A stretch of 64,000 bases of DNA from positions 225,653 to 289,652 of the forward strand of contig JAJZSY010000001.1 of the NCBI GenBank assembly GCA_021849425.1, written 5' to 3'. The first letter of the stretch is position 1. Each line of letters starts with the position of its first letter. Source of the DNA: Pseudomonadota bacterium. GTDB lineage: Bacteria; Pseudomonadota; Alphaproteobacteria; Acetobacterales; Acetobacteraceae. The notes under the pieces are model-generated. The model saw only the letters and a list, made by a program, of their open reading frames with translations. It was not told where the DNA came from and searched no databases. A program made the position numbers and the translations under genes. Positions 15,682 through 23,031 of this stretch are shown piece after piece.

Positions 15682-17033
15682 GCAAGCCCCGCGGCGCGGG
15701 CGAGGCGCTCCGCGAGGGCGCGGTCGACCTCCCTCGCGAGGGCGCGCAGGCCGGGGCTGATCGTCACCTCCGCGCGGCCGGGGTCGAGGCGGCGCAGCGC
15801 TTCGGGCAGGCGCGCGAGGGCGCGGCGGGCATGGCCCCGCGCCGCCTCCAGCCCCGGCAGCCCGGCGACGCGGCTGCCGCCCCGCATGGCCGGGCGCAGC
15901 AGATCCTCGCCGGGGACCGCCTCGTCGAGCCGGGCGATGGTATCGGCCTCGATCGTGCCGCCGGGCCCATGGCGACGGACCACCCGCTTGCGCCCCGGCC
16001 AGGTCGCCTTGCCTTCGCTGCGCTTGCGCCGGGGGAGTCCGGCGTATTCCTGGAGCTTGTAGGCGCAGTCGAGCGCCGGCGCGTCCGCGGCGGTGGCGAG
16101 CGCGGTGCCGACGCCGTACCCATCGATCGGCGCGCCGGCGAGGGAGGCGATCTTCGCCTCGTCGAGCCCGCCGCTGGCGAAGATGCGGATCGCCGCGCAG
16201 CCGGCGGCATCGAGAATGCCGCGCACCGCCCTGGCATGGGCGCCGAGATCGCCGCTGTCGATCCGCACGGCGGCGATCGTGACGCCTTCGGCGGCGAGGC
16301 GCGGGGCGAGGGCGGCGACGAGGCGGGCGGCGGCCTCGGTGTCGTAGGTATCGATCAGCAGGGTGAGGCCGGCCGGGCGGCTGCGGGCGAAGTGGCGAAA
16401 GGCGGTCGCCTCATCCGCATAGGCCTGGACGAAGGCATGGGCCATGGTACCGAAGAGCGGGATGCCGAAGGCGCGGCCGGCGGCGACGGTCGCCGTGCCG
16501 TCGAACCCGGCGAGGTAGCCGGCGCGCGCGGCGAGCAGGCCGGCCTCGGCGCCATGCGCGCGGCGCAGGCCGAAATCGACGAGCTGCCGGCCGCCGGCGG
16601 CGAGCACCATGCGCGCAGCCTTCGAGGCGATCACGGTCTGGAAATGAATGAGGTTGAGCAGGCGGGTCTCGACCAGCTGGGCCTGCGGCAGCGGGGCGGT
16701 GACGCGCAGCACCGGCTCATCGGCGAAGAAGACCGTGCCTTCCGGCATCGCATCGACATCGCCGGTGAAGCGGAAGGCGGCGAGACTGTCGATGAAAGTG
16801 CGGTCGAACCGGGCGGTGGCGCGCAGCCAGTCTAGCTCGTCGGCGCCGAAGCGGAGGGTTTCGAGAAACTCCACCGCCTGTTCGAGCCCGGCGGCGACGA
16901 GGAAGCCCCGCCCGGGCGGCAGCGCGCGGAAGAACAGCTCGAAGACCGCGATATCGTCCATGCCGTCGGCCGCGTAGGCGTCCAGCATCGACAGCTCGTA
17001 GAGGTCGGTCAGCAGGGGGCTGGGGTCCGACAT
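15678..17033 (-). CDS. pncB: Nicotinate phosphoribosyltransferase
   Basis: 451 residues, the usual PncB length. It starts MSDPSPLLTDLYELSML, the signature N-terminus of the family (LLTDLYELTM). Other motifs are FFRALPPGRGFLVAAGLE, RLLNLIHFQTVIASKAARM, VDFGLRRAHGAEAG containing the catalytic His, FGTMAHAFVQAY and VRIDSGDLGAHARAVR, and FASGGLDEAKIASL with GYGVGTALATA binding the product phosphate. The enzyme makes nicotinate mononucleotide from nicotinate and PRPP for NAD salvage. It is translationally coupled to the kinase-like gene (4-bp overlap), with a PRPP-synthase paralogue downstream. There is no adjacent nicotinamidase. Confidence 0.95.
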   Translation of the reverse strand: MSDPSPLLTDLYELSMLDAYAADGMDDIAVFELFFRALPPGRGFLVAAGLEQAVEFLETLRFGADELDWLRATARFDRTFIDSLAAFRFTGDVDAMPEGTVFFADEPVLRVTAPLPQAQLVETRLLNLIHFQTVIASKAARMVLAAGGRQLVDFGLRRAHGAEAGLLAARAGYLAGFDGTATVAAGRAFGIPLFGTMAHAFVQAYADEATAFRHFARSRPAGLTLLIDTYDTEAAARLVAALAPRLAAEGVTIAAVRIDSGDLGAHARAVRGILDAAGCAAIRIFASGGLDEAKIASLAGAPIDGYGVGTALATAADAPALDCAYKLQEYAGLPRRKRSEGKATWPGRKRVVRRHGPGGTIEADTIARLDEAVPGEDLLRPAMRGGSRVAGLPGLEAARGHARRALARLPEALRRLDPGRAEVTISPGLRALAREVDRALAERLARAAGLA

Positions 17034-17171
17034 GGCCGAACCATGCGCGGGACCGCGCCCCGGCGTCGATGATCCTGGTCAAGCGGCGGCGCGGGGCGAT
17101 CCGTCCGATCGTGGACGTATCCTCATCCGGTCGGGCGTTGCCGGCCGAACGGATGAGGCGGGGGTGCGCGC

Positions 17172-17456
17172 TCAGTTTGCGGGCCGAGGCGCGGCGGGGC
17201 AGGCGGAATGCGCGGCCAGCAGGGTGACGACGCCACGGCATGTGGTGACGTGATCGGCCCTGGCGATGCCGGCCAGGTTGACCGCCGACTCCGGCGAGAC
17301 GGCGGGGGCTTGCAGATATGGCGCGATGGCAACCTCGTCCGCGGTGGAGACCACCCTGCCCCCGGCGGCGAGCGCCACGGCGCCGAGGCCCGACAGCGGC
17401 GCCAGCACGACGAGGGCGGACGCGATGCGACGATGCGCGATGATAAACCTTTTCAT
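17172..17456 (-). CDS. Small secreted protein of unknown function
   Basis: 94 residues starting at the ATG at 17456. A positively charged N-terminus (MKRFIIAHRR) and a hydrophobic run (ALVVLAPLSGLGAVALAAGG) look like a Sec signal peptide. The mature part of about 65 residues has two Cys (VTTCRGVV and SACPAA) that could form a disulfide in the periplasm. I recognise no family. A frame on the other strand overlaps it, but it lacks the signal-peptide logic over most of its length. Confidence 0.45.
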   Translation of the reverse strand: MKRFIIAHRRIASALVVLAPLSGLGAVALAAGGRVVSTADEVAIAPYLQAPAVSPESAVNLAGIARADHVTTCRGVVTLLAAHSACPAAPRPAN

Positions 17457-17480
17457 CTTGTTTCCTATCGAGTCGGTGAT

Positions 17481-17675
17481 GTGACGAAAAGATTTTTTCT
17501 CGGGAAGGATTTTCGCTTGTTATTGTTTTTGTTGATGTTGTTGTTCGTGATCTTGTTAGTTCAGCTCGGGTTTTTCCGACGCCTGTTCATTTTCAGCCCG
17601 CATCGGGCGCTGCGCCGATCGGTGGCGCGCCGCACGGGAGAGGGGGTGGAATTGTTATTAGGGGCGGATGGTTAA
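17481..17675 (+). CDS. Small AT-rich single-pass membrane protein
   Basis: Starts at a GTG at 17481 and gives 64 residues: a basic N-terminus (VTKRFFLGKDFR), one long hydrophobic segment (LLLFLLMLLFVILLVQLGFF), then a basic tail. Codon usage differs strongly from the neighbours: many TTG, TTA and TTT codons in a genome that otherwise prefers CTG and CTC. This may mean recent transfer, a decaying gene, or a regulatory stretch read as protein. It lies divergent from the small secreted protein by 24 bp. Function unknown; whether it is translated is uncertain. Confidence 0.4.
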   Translation: MTKRFFLGKDFRLLLFLLMLLFVILLVQLGFFRRLFIFSPHRALRRSVARRTGEGVELLLGADG

Positions 17676-17910
17676 CAAGTCGTTTTGATATCTGGCCGTT
17701 CGCAAAACCGGTTGGCCGATCGGGTAGCCGCGATCGTGCCGGCCGGTGGCGATCAACGGCGCGGCGTCGTGTCTTGAGCCGGTTTGTGAAACGACGCACG
17801 GGCTGGACCTCGCCTGTTGAATTCCGCATCATCCCGCAGCCCGGAGGTATTTTGCCGATCGGGAACAATGTCCGATTTACACGCGCTTCATGAATGATAG
17901 GTATTGCGCC

Positions 17911-18474
17911 ATGAGCGAGCAGGGCGACTGGGCGCGGTGGCTGAGCGAGGCGCAGGCCGGGAATCGCCGGAGCTACGAGGCGTTGCTCAGGGCGGCGCTG
18001 CCGTGGCTGCGCGGCATGGCCCGCAGGCGGTTCCCCTGGGCCGATGCGGCCGAGGCCGAGGCTATGGTGCAGGATACGCTGCTGGCGCTGCACCGCAACC
18101 TGCATCTCTACGATCCGGGCCGGCCGGCGGAGCCTTTTCTGCTCGGGATCCTCAAGCTGCGGGGGGCCGACCGGCGGCGGATGCGGGCGCGGCACCAGGT
18201 CCGCGAGACGCCGCTCGACGATGTGCCTGTAACCTCGATGGCCCTGGCGACGAAAGAGACGCAGGAGGTCGCGATCGATGCCGGGCGCGTGTCATCCGCG
18301 GTGGGCGCGCTGCCGCCGCGCGACAGGGAGATTCTGGAGATGCTGAAGCTGCGCGAGATGTCGCTCGCCGAGACCTCGGCGGCGACCGGGATGAGCGTGG
18401 GCGCGCTGAAGGTGGCGACGTTCCGGGCCATCCGGCGCCTGCGGGCGAAACTGGGAGTGACCGATGAGGAGTGA
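17911..18474 (+). CDS. ECF-type RNA polymerase sigma factor (SigF-like, NrsF-controlled)
   Basis: 187 residues from the ATG at 17911, which has AGG about 10 bases upstream; an in-frame ATG at 17890 has no ribosome site. Region 2 covers YEALLRAALPWLRGMARRRFPWADAAEAEAMVQDTLLALHRNL (the DAEDxxQE-type core block) and region 4 covers VGALPPRDREILEMLKLREMSLAETSAATGMSVGALKVATFRAIRRLRAKL, a clear helix-turn-helix. It directs RNA polymerase to extracytoplasmic-stress promoters. The next gene, overlapping by 11 bp, encodes an NrsF-type membrane anti-sigma factor, so the pair matches the Caulobacter SigF/NrsF system. Two GTAACC-N16-CGAA sequences lie nearby. Confidence 0.92.
   Translation: MSEQGDWARWLSEAQAGNRRSYEALLRAALPWLRGMARRRFPWADAAEAEAMVQDTLLALHRNLHLYDPGRPAEPFLLGILKLRGADRRRMRARHQVRETPLDDVPVTSMALATKETQEVAIDAGRVSSAVGALPPRDREILEMLKLREMSLAETSAATGMSVGALKVATFRAIRRLRAKLGVTDEE
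18229..18256 (+). promoter_or_regulatory. Candidate SigF-type promoter inside the sigma gene
   Basis: GTAACC (18229-18234), 16 bases, then CGAAAG (18251-18256). This matches the GTAACC-N16-CGAA form known for Caulobacter SigF at exact spacing. It sits 208 bp before the nrsF start and could add extra anti-sigma expression. Within codons of the sigma gene, a chance match is possible. Confidence 0.4.
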
Positions 18475-19138
18475 GGACCTGATCACGTCGCTGGCGCAGG
18501 ATCTGGGCGCCGTCAGGCCCCTGCCCTCGCCCGCGCGGCTGCTGGCGGTCTGGCTTGGCGTCAGCGTTCCGGTTCTCGCCGCGATCACCCTGATGATGGG
18601 GCCGCGCCCCGATCTTGCCGGGAAATGCGGCGAGGCGGGGTTCGTGATTTCGCAGGGTCTCGGCGTCGTCACGGCGGTGGTCTCGGCCTATGCCGCGTTC
18701 TGCGCCGGCCGCCCGGACCAGCCGGGGTGGAAACTCTGGGCGCCGATGCTGGCGATGCTGGTCTGGCTCGGCGATCTTGGACGGCAATGCGCGGTTGTGA
18801 GCCTGCAGGACGCCGGCGGCGTGCTGCGCCTGCAGCTCGACCCGATGTGCGTGCCGGCCATCGTCATCGCGGGCGTGATTCCGGCCGGCTTGATCGTGGC
18901 GCTGATGCGCCGCAGCGCGACGTTCCGGCGCGACCATGCCTGCCTGTGCGGCGCGCTCGCCGCGGGCGCGGCGGCGGACGTGGCGCTGCGCCTGTTTCAC
19001 GGCTCGGTCAACATCGCCACTCTGCTCCTGTGGCAGATGGGAAGCGTGATGCTGTTCACCTCCACCGCCTGGTTCATCTCGAGCACGATCCTGCGCAATG
19101 TCGCGCGGGCGCCGCGCCGCCGGCAGCTGGCCGGCTGA
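18464..19138 (+). CDS. nrsF: NrsF-family (DUF1109) membrane anti-sigma factor
   Basis: 224 residues. The N-terminus is a short cytoplasmic part (MRSEDLITSLAQDLGAVRPLPSPA), exactly the DUF1109/NrsF start, followed by six hydrophobic segments: LLAVWLGVSVPVLAAITLMM, GLGVVTAVVSAYAAFCAG, LWAPMLAMLVWLGDLG, PAIVIAGVIPAGLIVALM, HACLCGALAAGAAADVALRL and NIATLLLWQMGSVMLFTSTAWF. DPMCVPAIV before helix 4 keeps the conserved Cys, and HGSVN is a family mark. In Caulobacter, NrsF holds SigF at the membrane until stress releases it. The gene overlaps the sigma gene by 11 bp, so both are made together. Confidence 0.92.
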   Translation: MRSEDLITSLAQDLGAVRPLPSPARLLAVWLGVSVPVLAAITLMMGPRPDLAGKCGEAGFVISQGLGVVTAVVSAYAAFCAGRPDQPGWKLWAPMLAMLVWLGDLGRQCAVVSLQDAGGVLRLQLDPMCVPAIVIAGVIPAGLIVALMRRSATFRRDHACLCGALAAGAAADVALRLFHGSVNIATLLLWQMGSVMLFTSTAWFISSTILRNVARAPRRRQLAG

Positions 19139-19319
19139 TGCGCCGCCGGGCCGGGCAGGCATCCACCCGTGACCGGACCGATCGCGCCGTGGCGCCGAAC
19201 CGCGAGGCGCGGGGCGCCGTCGGAAATGCACACGGCGTCCGAACCGGATACCAAATATTAAGAGAAGCGCCGGTACACCGCGCCGATGCTCCCTTCGCCT
19301 TGCCCATGACCCTGAACAG

Positions 19320-19598
19320 ATGACGCAGATGGCACCGGCAGACGACGGCCCGCCCGGGATGGTCGCGATGGCGCGGCGGGCGATCCGGCTCAGCCTCGCA
19401 GACGGCATTCCGGCGCGCTCGCTGCGCGTCGCCATCGTGGTCGGGATCATCCTCAATCTGATCAACCAGGGCGATGCGCTGCTCGGCCTCGCCCGGCCGC
19501 ACTGGCTGAAGATGATCCTCACCTTCATCGTGCCCTATTGCGTGGCGACCTATGGCGCCGTGTCGTACCGGATGCGGGAGGGCGGAGGGGCGGAATGA
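19320..19598 (+). CDS. nrtS: NrtS-like nitrate/nitrite transporter
   Basis: 92 residues. Two hydrophobic segments flank LRVAIVVGIILNLINQGDALLGL and KMILTFIVPYCVATYGAVSYRM; NLINQGD and the PYxVxTYG segment are the signature of the NrtS family, small two-helix proteins shown in cyanobacteria to move nitrate and nitrite. It may act as an oligomer in the inner membrane. It follows nrsF by 181 bp and could be part of the sigma-controlled operon or have its own promoter. An alternative start is the ATG at 19329. Confidence 0.75.
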   Translation: MTQMAPADDGPPGMVAMARRAIRLSLADGIPARSLRVAIVVGIILNLINQGDALLGLARPHWLKMILTFIVPYCVATYGAVSYRMREGGGAE

Positions 19599-19709
19599 CG
19601 CCAAGCCAGCACAAGCACGGAGCGTGCCGATGACCGCCGGAAGACCCGGACCCCTCGCCGCGCTGGCGACGCTGTCGCTCGCGATGGCGGGAAAAATACT
19701 CTCGCGCCT

Positions 19710-19737
19710 GTAACCAACAGGTCGGTCGCCGCGAAAT
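19710..19737 (+). promoter_or_regulatory. Candidate SigF-type promoter before the small secreted Cys protein
   Basis: GTAACC (19710-19715), 16 bases, then CGAAAT (19732-19737). It lies 53 bp before the ATG at 19790, the right distance and strand for a promoter, and it matches the same form as the copy at 18229. Because it is outside any good gene, it is the stronger of the two matches. It would place the secreted Cys protein, DUF3047 protein and following membrane protein in the sigma regulon. Confidence 0.6.
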
Positions 19738-19789
19738 ACGGAGCAGCGGCCTCGCTGGATGCCGCCACACATCGACACAGGAGTTTGCC

Positions 19790-19978
19790 ATGCGCGGCAC
19801 CTATCGCCGGCTTCTTCTCGCGGCCTCGCTCGCGGTTTTCGCAACCGCCGGCACCGCGTTCGCGCTGCCCGGATGCACCCCGCACGACCGGCTGATCCAG
19901 AAGGTCGATACCAGCTACAAGACGCAGTTCCACACGAAATGCGCGACACCGGGCGCGACCGCGCAGACGGGGCGCTGA
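19790..19978 (+). CDS. Small secreted protein with two cysteines
   Basis: 62 residues from the ATG at 19790. A signal peptide (MRGTYRRLLLAASLAVFATAGTAFA) is followed by a mature chain of about 37 residues with two Cys, in LPGCTPHDRL and FHTKCATPGA, plus two His. I do not recognise the family. A sigma-like promoter sits just upstream. In Caulobacter, the SigF regulon contains small Cys-rich secreted peptides that bind metals; this one has no visible similarity to those beyond size and export, so the parallel is only inference. The stop overlaps the start of the DUF3047 gene. Confidence 0.6.
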   Translation: MRGTYRRLLLAASLAVFATAGTAFALPGCTPHDRLIQKVDTSYKTQFHTKCATPGATAQTGR

Positions 19979-20706
19979 CCCCGGTGCGCAGGCGTTCGCA
20001 TGCCGGCCGGCGCGATGCCATCACGGCGCTGACCGTTTTTGGTGTGCTGGTGACGGCACTCGGCCTGCCCGCCACGGCGCCAGCCGGCGCCGCGGCGGCG
20101 CAACCGCCCGCGTTTTCCTCGGGGTCGCTGGCGGGATGGACGGTCAAGCGGTTCGATGGCCGCCATGTCACGCATTATGCGCTCGCCGCCGCGCGCGGCG
20201 GCGACGTGCTGCGGGCGGTCTGCAACGATTCGGCCTCAGGCCTGATCTGGAAGCACCGGATCGATCTCGACGAAACCCCGGTGATGAGCTGGCGCTGGAA
20301 GATCGCCCATGTCTATCCCGGGCTCGACCCCCATGCGAAGTCCGGCGACGATTATCCCGCGCGCGTCTATGTCGTCGCCGGCAATCCGCTGTTTCCCTGG
20401 ACGCTGCGCAGCCTTGTCTATGTCTGGGCGAACGGCCCGGTCACGGCGGCGAAGCACGGGCCGCACGGCACGAGTTTCTACCCCGACCCGTATACCTCGC
20501 AGGCCGAGATCGTCGCGCTCCGGCAGGGCCCTGCCGGCGCCGGCCAGTGGGTTGCCGAGCAGCGCAACGTGAAGGCCGACCTCGCCCGCGCCTTTGGCGG
20601 CCATCGGCACATCATCGGCGCCATCGCGGTCATGACCGATTGCGACGATTCGCACACCCATGGCCGTGCCTGGTACGGCGATATCGGTCTGCGGGCCGGC
20701 GGGTAG
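19939..20706 (+). CDS. DUF3047 family secreted protein
   Basis: 255 residues if started at the ATG at 19939; a GTG at 19984 would shorten the pre-signal part and is equally possible. A signal-like stretch (AITALTVFGVLVTALGLPATAPAGAAAA) leads into the DUF3047 body: LIWKHRIDLDETPVMSWRWKI, KSGDDYPARVYVVAGN, LVYVWANGPV, WVAEQRNVKADLARAFG and IAVMTDCDDSHTHGRAWYGDI. The fold resembles carbohydrate-binding jelly rolls and is exported; the function is unknown. The gene overlaps the small Cys protein by 40 bp in a different frame, implying coupling. Confidence 0.8.
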   Translation: MRDTGRDRADGALTPVRRRSHAGRRDAITALTVFGVLVTALGLPATAPAGAAAAQPPAFSSGSLAGWTVKRFDGRHVTHYALAAARGGDVLRAVCNDSASGLIWKHRIDLDETPVMSWRWKIAHVYPGLDPHAKSGDDYPARVYVVAGNPLFPWTLRSLVYVWANGPVTAAKHGPHGTSFYPDPYTSQAEIVALRQGPAGAGQWVAEQRNVKADLARAFGGHRHIIGAIAVMTDCDDSHTHGRAWYGDIGLRAGG

Positions 20707-20752
20707 AGCGGGCCTGCTTGCCTCGCACCGGGCAGGTTCCCATTTCCGCAAC

Positions 20753-21229
20753 ATGGTCACGGAACGACAGCCGCACGGCCTCGGTGTCATGGCGCTGCGG
20801 CGCTATATCCTGAGCGTGGCGGCGGGCAATCTCGCGTGGGAGATCGTGCAGCTCCCGCTCTATCGCATCTGGTATCACGCCGGCGCGCTGCGCCTGGCCG
20901 GCATCGCCCTTGCCGGTACCTGCGGCGATATCCCGATCGCGATCGTGTCGCTGGTCTGCGCCTTCAGCCTGTTCGGCAGGGATGGTGCCGCGCCCTCCAT
21001 CGGCCCGTCCGTCGCCTGGGCGACCGTCGCCATCGGGTTGGTTTACACGATCGGCAGCGAAATGGTGCATCTGCGGCTTGGCACATGGCACTATGCGGCG
21101 CTGATGCCGCGCCTGCCGTTTCTCGGCGTCGGCCTTGGCCCGACGCTCCAGTGGCTCGCCATTCCGCCGCTGGCGCTGCGCGCCGCGGGTGGGCGGTTCG
21201 GCCAGCCGCGCCAGGCGCGCGCGGCGTGA
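20753..21229 (+). CDS. Uncharacterised four-helix membrane protein
   Basis: 158 residues from the ATG at 20753. Four hydrophobic segments are visible (ILSVAAGNLAWEIVQLPLY, ALAGTCGDIPIAIVSLVCAFSLFG, VAWATVAIGLVYTIGSEM, LPFLGVGLGPTLQWLAIPPLAL). The motifs NLAWEIVQLPLY, a CGD in helix 2, and GSEMVHLRLGTWHY define an uncharacterised family seen in alphaproteobacteria; I know of no function. It follows the DUF3047 gene by 46 bp and may belong to the same transcript. It converges on the EAL gene. Confidence 0.7.
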   Translation: MVTERQPHGLGVMALRRYILSVAAGNLAWEIVQLPLYRIWYHAGALRLAGIALAGTCGDIPIAIVSLVCAFSLFGRDGAAPSIGPSVAWATVAIGLVYTIGSEMVHLRLGTWHYAALMPRLPFLGVGLGPTLQWLAIPPLALRAAGGRFGQPRQARAA

Positions 21230-21257
21230 GGCCCGGCCCTCCGAAGGGCGCGGCGGT

Positions 21258-22049
21258 TCAGGACGCGGGAGGCGCGCGATCGGGCCAGTCTGGCGCGGGC
21301 AGGCTGCGAAAACCCGGCCTCGCGAAGACATAGCCCTGCATGAGCGTGATGCCGAGATCGGCCAGCGCGGCGCTCTCATCGCGCGTTTCAACGCCTTCGG
21401 CAACGATGGTGATCGCCATTTCGCGGCACATCGCGGCGCAATGGCCGACGATGCTCCGCCGCCCTCTGTCCGTGTCGATCCCGCGGATCAGCTCCATGTC
21501 GAGCTTGACGAGGTCGGGGCGGAATTTGGCGAGCAGGTTGAGGTTGGAATATCCCGACCCGAAATCGTCGATGGCGGTGCGAAAGCCCATCGCCGCGTAT
21601 TCGGCGACGATGTTGGCCAGATGGTCGGGGGCGGCGAGAAGCTCACCCTCGTTGATCTCGAAGATGAGCTTGCCGGTGGGAAACCGGGAGCGGGCGGCGG
21701 CCTGCAGCGTGGTGCGGATGCAGGCCCGCGGCTCGTAGACGGCGTTGGGCAGGAAATTGATCGAGAGATCGGACGCCATGCCGCCAAGGCCGAGCGATGC
21801 GGCGGTCTCGATCGCGGTGACGCGGCAGGCCTGGTCGAACGCATAGAGTTCGGCCTTGCCGACGCTGCGCAGGATGCTCGCCGCGGACTCGCCGGCGGGG
21901 CCGCGCACCAGAGCCTCGTAGGCGAAGACCGATCGCGCCGCGATATCGACGATCGGCTGAAACGCCATGGCCAATGGCCGGTCGAACAGCCCCTGCCGGC
22001 AGCCGGCGCAGGATTTCGTGATTTCGGGACGTGTTTCAGTCATCCCCAT
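21258..22049 (-). CDS. Stand-alone EAL domain protein (c-di-GMP phosphodiesterase)
   Basis: 263 residues. Almost the whole chain is one EAL domain: FQPIVDIAARSVFAYEALVRG (the EAL motif), LSINFLPNAVY, IFEINEGELL, TAIDDFGSGYSNLNLL, LVKLDMELIRGID and AITIVAEGVET. All main catalytic residues appear present, so it should hydrolyse c-di-GMP in the cytoplasm. A CAGC motif near residue 14 just before the domain could bind metal or sense redox state. There is no membrane or receiver domain. The gene stands alone. Confidence 0.9.
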   Translation of the reverse strand: MGMTETRPEITKSCAGCRQGLFDRPLAMAFQPIVDIAARSVFAYEALVRGPAGESAASILRSVGKAELYAFDQACRVTAIETAASLGLGGMASDLSINFLPNAVYEPRACIRTTLQAAARSRFPTGKLIFEINEGELLAAPDHLANIVAEYAAMGFRTAIDDFGSGYSNLNLLAKFRPDLVKLDMELIRGIDTDRGRRSIVGHCAAMCREMAITIVAEGVETRDESAALADLGITLMQGYVFARPGFRSLPAPDWPDRAPPAS

Positions 22050-22319
22050 GCCGACATCGTCATCATTGATACGCCCTCAAGCCAAGCATCCGGAAAGACA
22101 GATTTAAGCTTCGGCAGGATGCGACCAATTATTTAACGAAACGCTAAAATGCTCCGGCACATCGGGCTTGCGGTTCTGCCCCGTGGCGGCGGCGCTGCGA
22201 AAATCCGCAGCCGACGCAAAAGGGCGCCAACGGCCGGACTGTTCAGCAGATAGCCAATGTATTTGTGACGATCGGATATTGGGAACCGGTCACCACCCTG
22301 TTTCGACATCGCGAAAGGA

Positions 22320-22394
22320 TGGTGGGTGCGACAGGGATTGAACCTGTGACCCCCGCCGTGTGAAGGCGATGCTCTCCCGCTGAGCTACGCACCC
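22320..22394 (-). tRNA. tRNA-Val (anticodon CAC)
   Basis: The reverse complement gives a 75-base cloverleaf: acceptor GGGTGCG pairs with CGCACCC, D-stem GCTC...GAGC, anticodon loop TTCACAC, T-arm CAGGTTCAATCCCTG, and an encoded CCA end. Anticodon CAC reads GTG codons. Confidence 0.95.
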
Positions 22395-22464
22395 GGTCCG
22401 CTCGTCTCTAGCGGCGCGGCGCGGCGAAGGCAAGAGGCCCCACAGAGGCGGGGCGCGGTTCCGC

Positions 22465-23031
22465 TCAGCGCCGCGCCGGGGGCACCGCGGGACGGACGGT
22501 GGCGAAGGCAAGACCGAGGAAAAATGTGAGGCAGGCGACGCTGAAGCCGTTCAGCGTTGCGAGCGATGCGGCGGCGGCGGCCGGATAGGTCGCGACCGGC
22601 GGCATCGGGGCGAGGCGCAGCGCGGCATAGGCCAGGAAGGGCAGCCCGGCGAGGGCGAACATCGTCCGCCGTTCGGACTGGTGGAAGCCGAGCGTCGCCA
22701 GCATCACGCAGGGAATGAGGAACAGCGCCACCCCGGAGGAGAAGCCGAGCACGTGGTTGCACCATGCGGTGTTCAGCGTCGCCACCGTGCAGAGCAGGGC
22801 GCGCGCGGCGTAGCCGCTGCGCCGGGCAAGCAGCGGCACCGCGAGCCAGAACGGCAGCGAGGCCAGGGTGAGCAGCACGAACGGGCCGGCATCGCGCCCG
22901 AGCACGGCCCAGAGATAGAGCGGGTAGAACGGCGTGTTGCCCGCCAGCACGAGGGCGATCGTGTTGCAGGTCGCGGTCAGCCCGTCCTCATGCGCGACGA
23001 AACCGGCAAGGGCGCGGGCGGCGGCGCGCAT
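22465..23031 (-). CDS. Uncharacterised membrane protein in a lipid-modification cassette
   Basis: 188 residues from the ATG at 23031, with about six hydrophobic segments (ATCNTIALVLAGNTPFYPLYLWAV, FVLLTLASLPFWLAVPLLA, ALLCTVATLNTAWCNHVLGFSSGVALFLIPCVML, MFALAGLPFLAYAALRL and FSVACLTFFLGLAFA). No family is recognised. The start overlaps the Cfa-like stop by 1 base (TGATG), so it is translated together with that methyltransferase. A role in membrane lipid modification or as a partner of the methyltransferase is inference from this coupling. Confidence 0.6.
   Translation of the reverse strand: MRAAARALAGFVAHEDGLTATCNTIALVLAGNTPFYPLYLWAVLGRDAGPFVLLTLASLPFWLAVPLLARRSGYAARALLCTVATLNTAWCNHVLGFSSGVALFLIPCVMLATLGFHQSERRTMFALAGLPFLAYAALRLAPMPPVATYPAAAAASLATLNGFSVACLTFFLGLAFATVRPAVPPARR

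Noticed and set aside
17208..17675. A 155-codon frame overlapping the small secreted protein
   Set aside because: Only its last 64 codons look protein-like, so only that part is listed; the first part lies antisense to a better candidate.
19630..19713. A 27-codon frame (MTAGRPGPLAALATL...)
   Set aside because: It overlaps the candidate promoter at 19710, lacks a family match and is too short to support.
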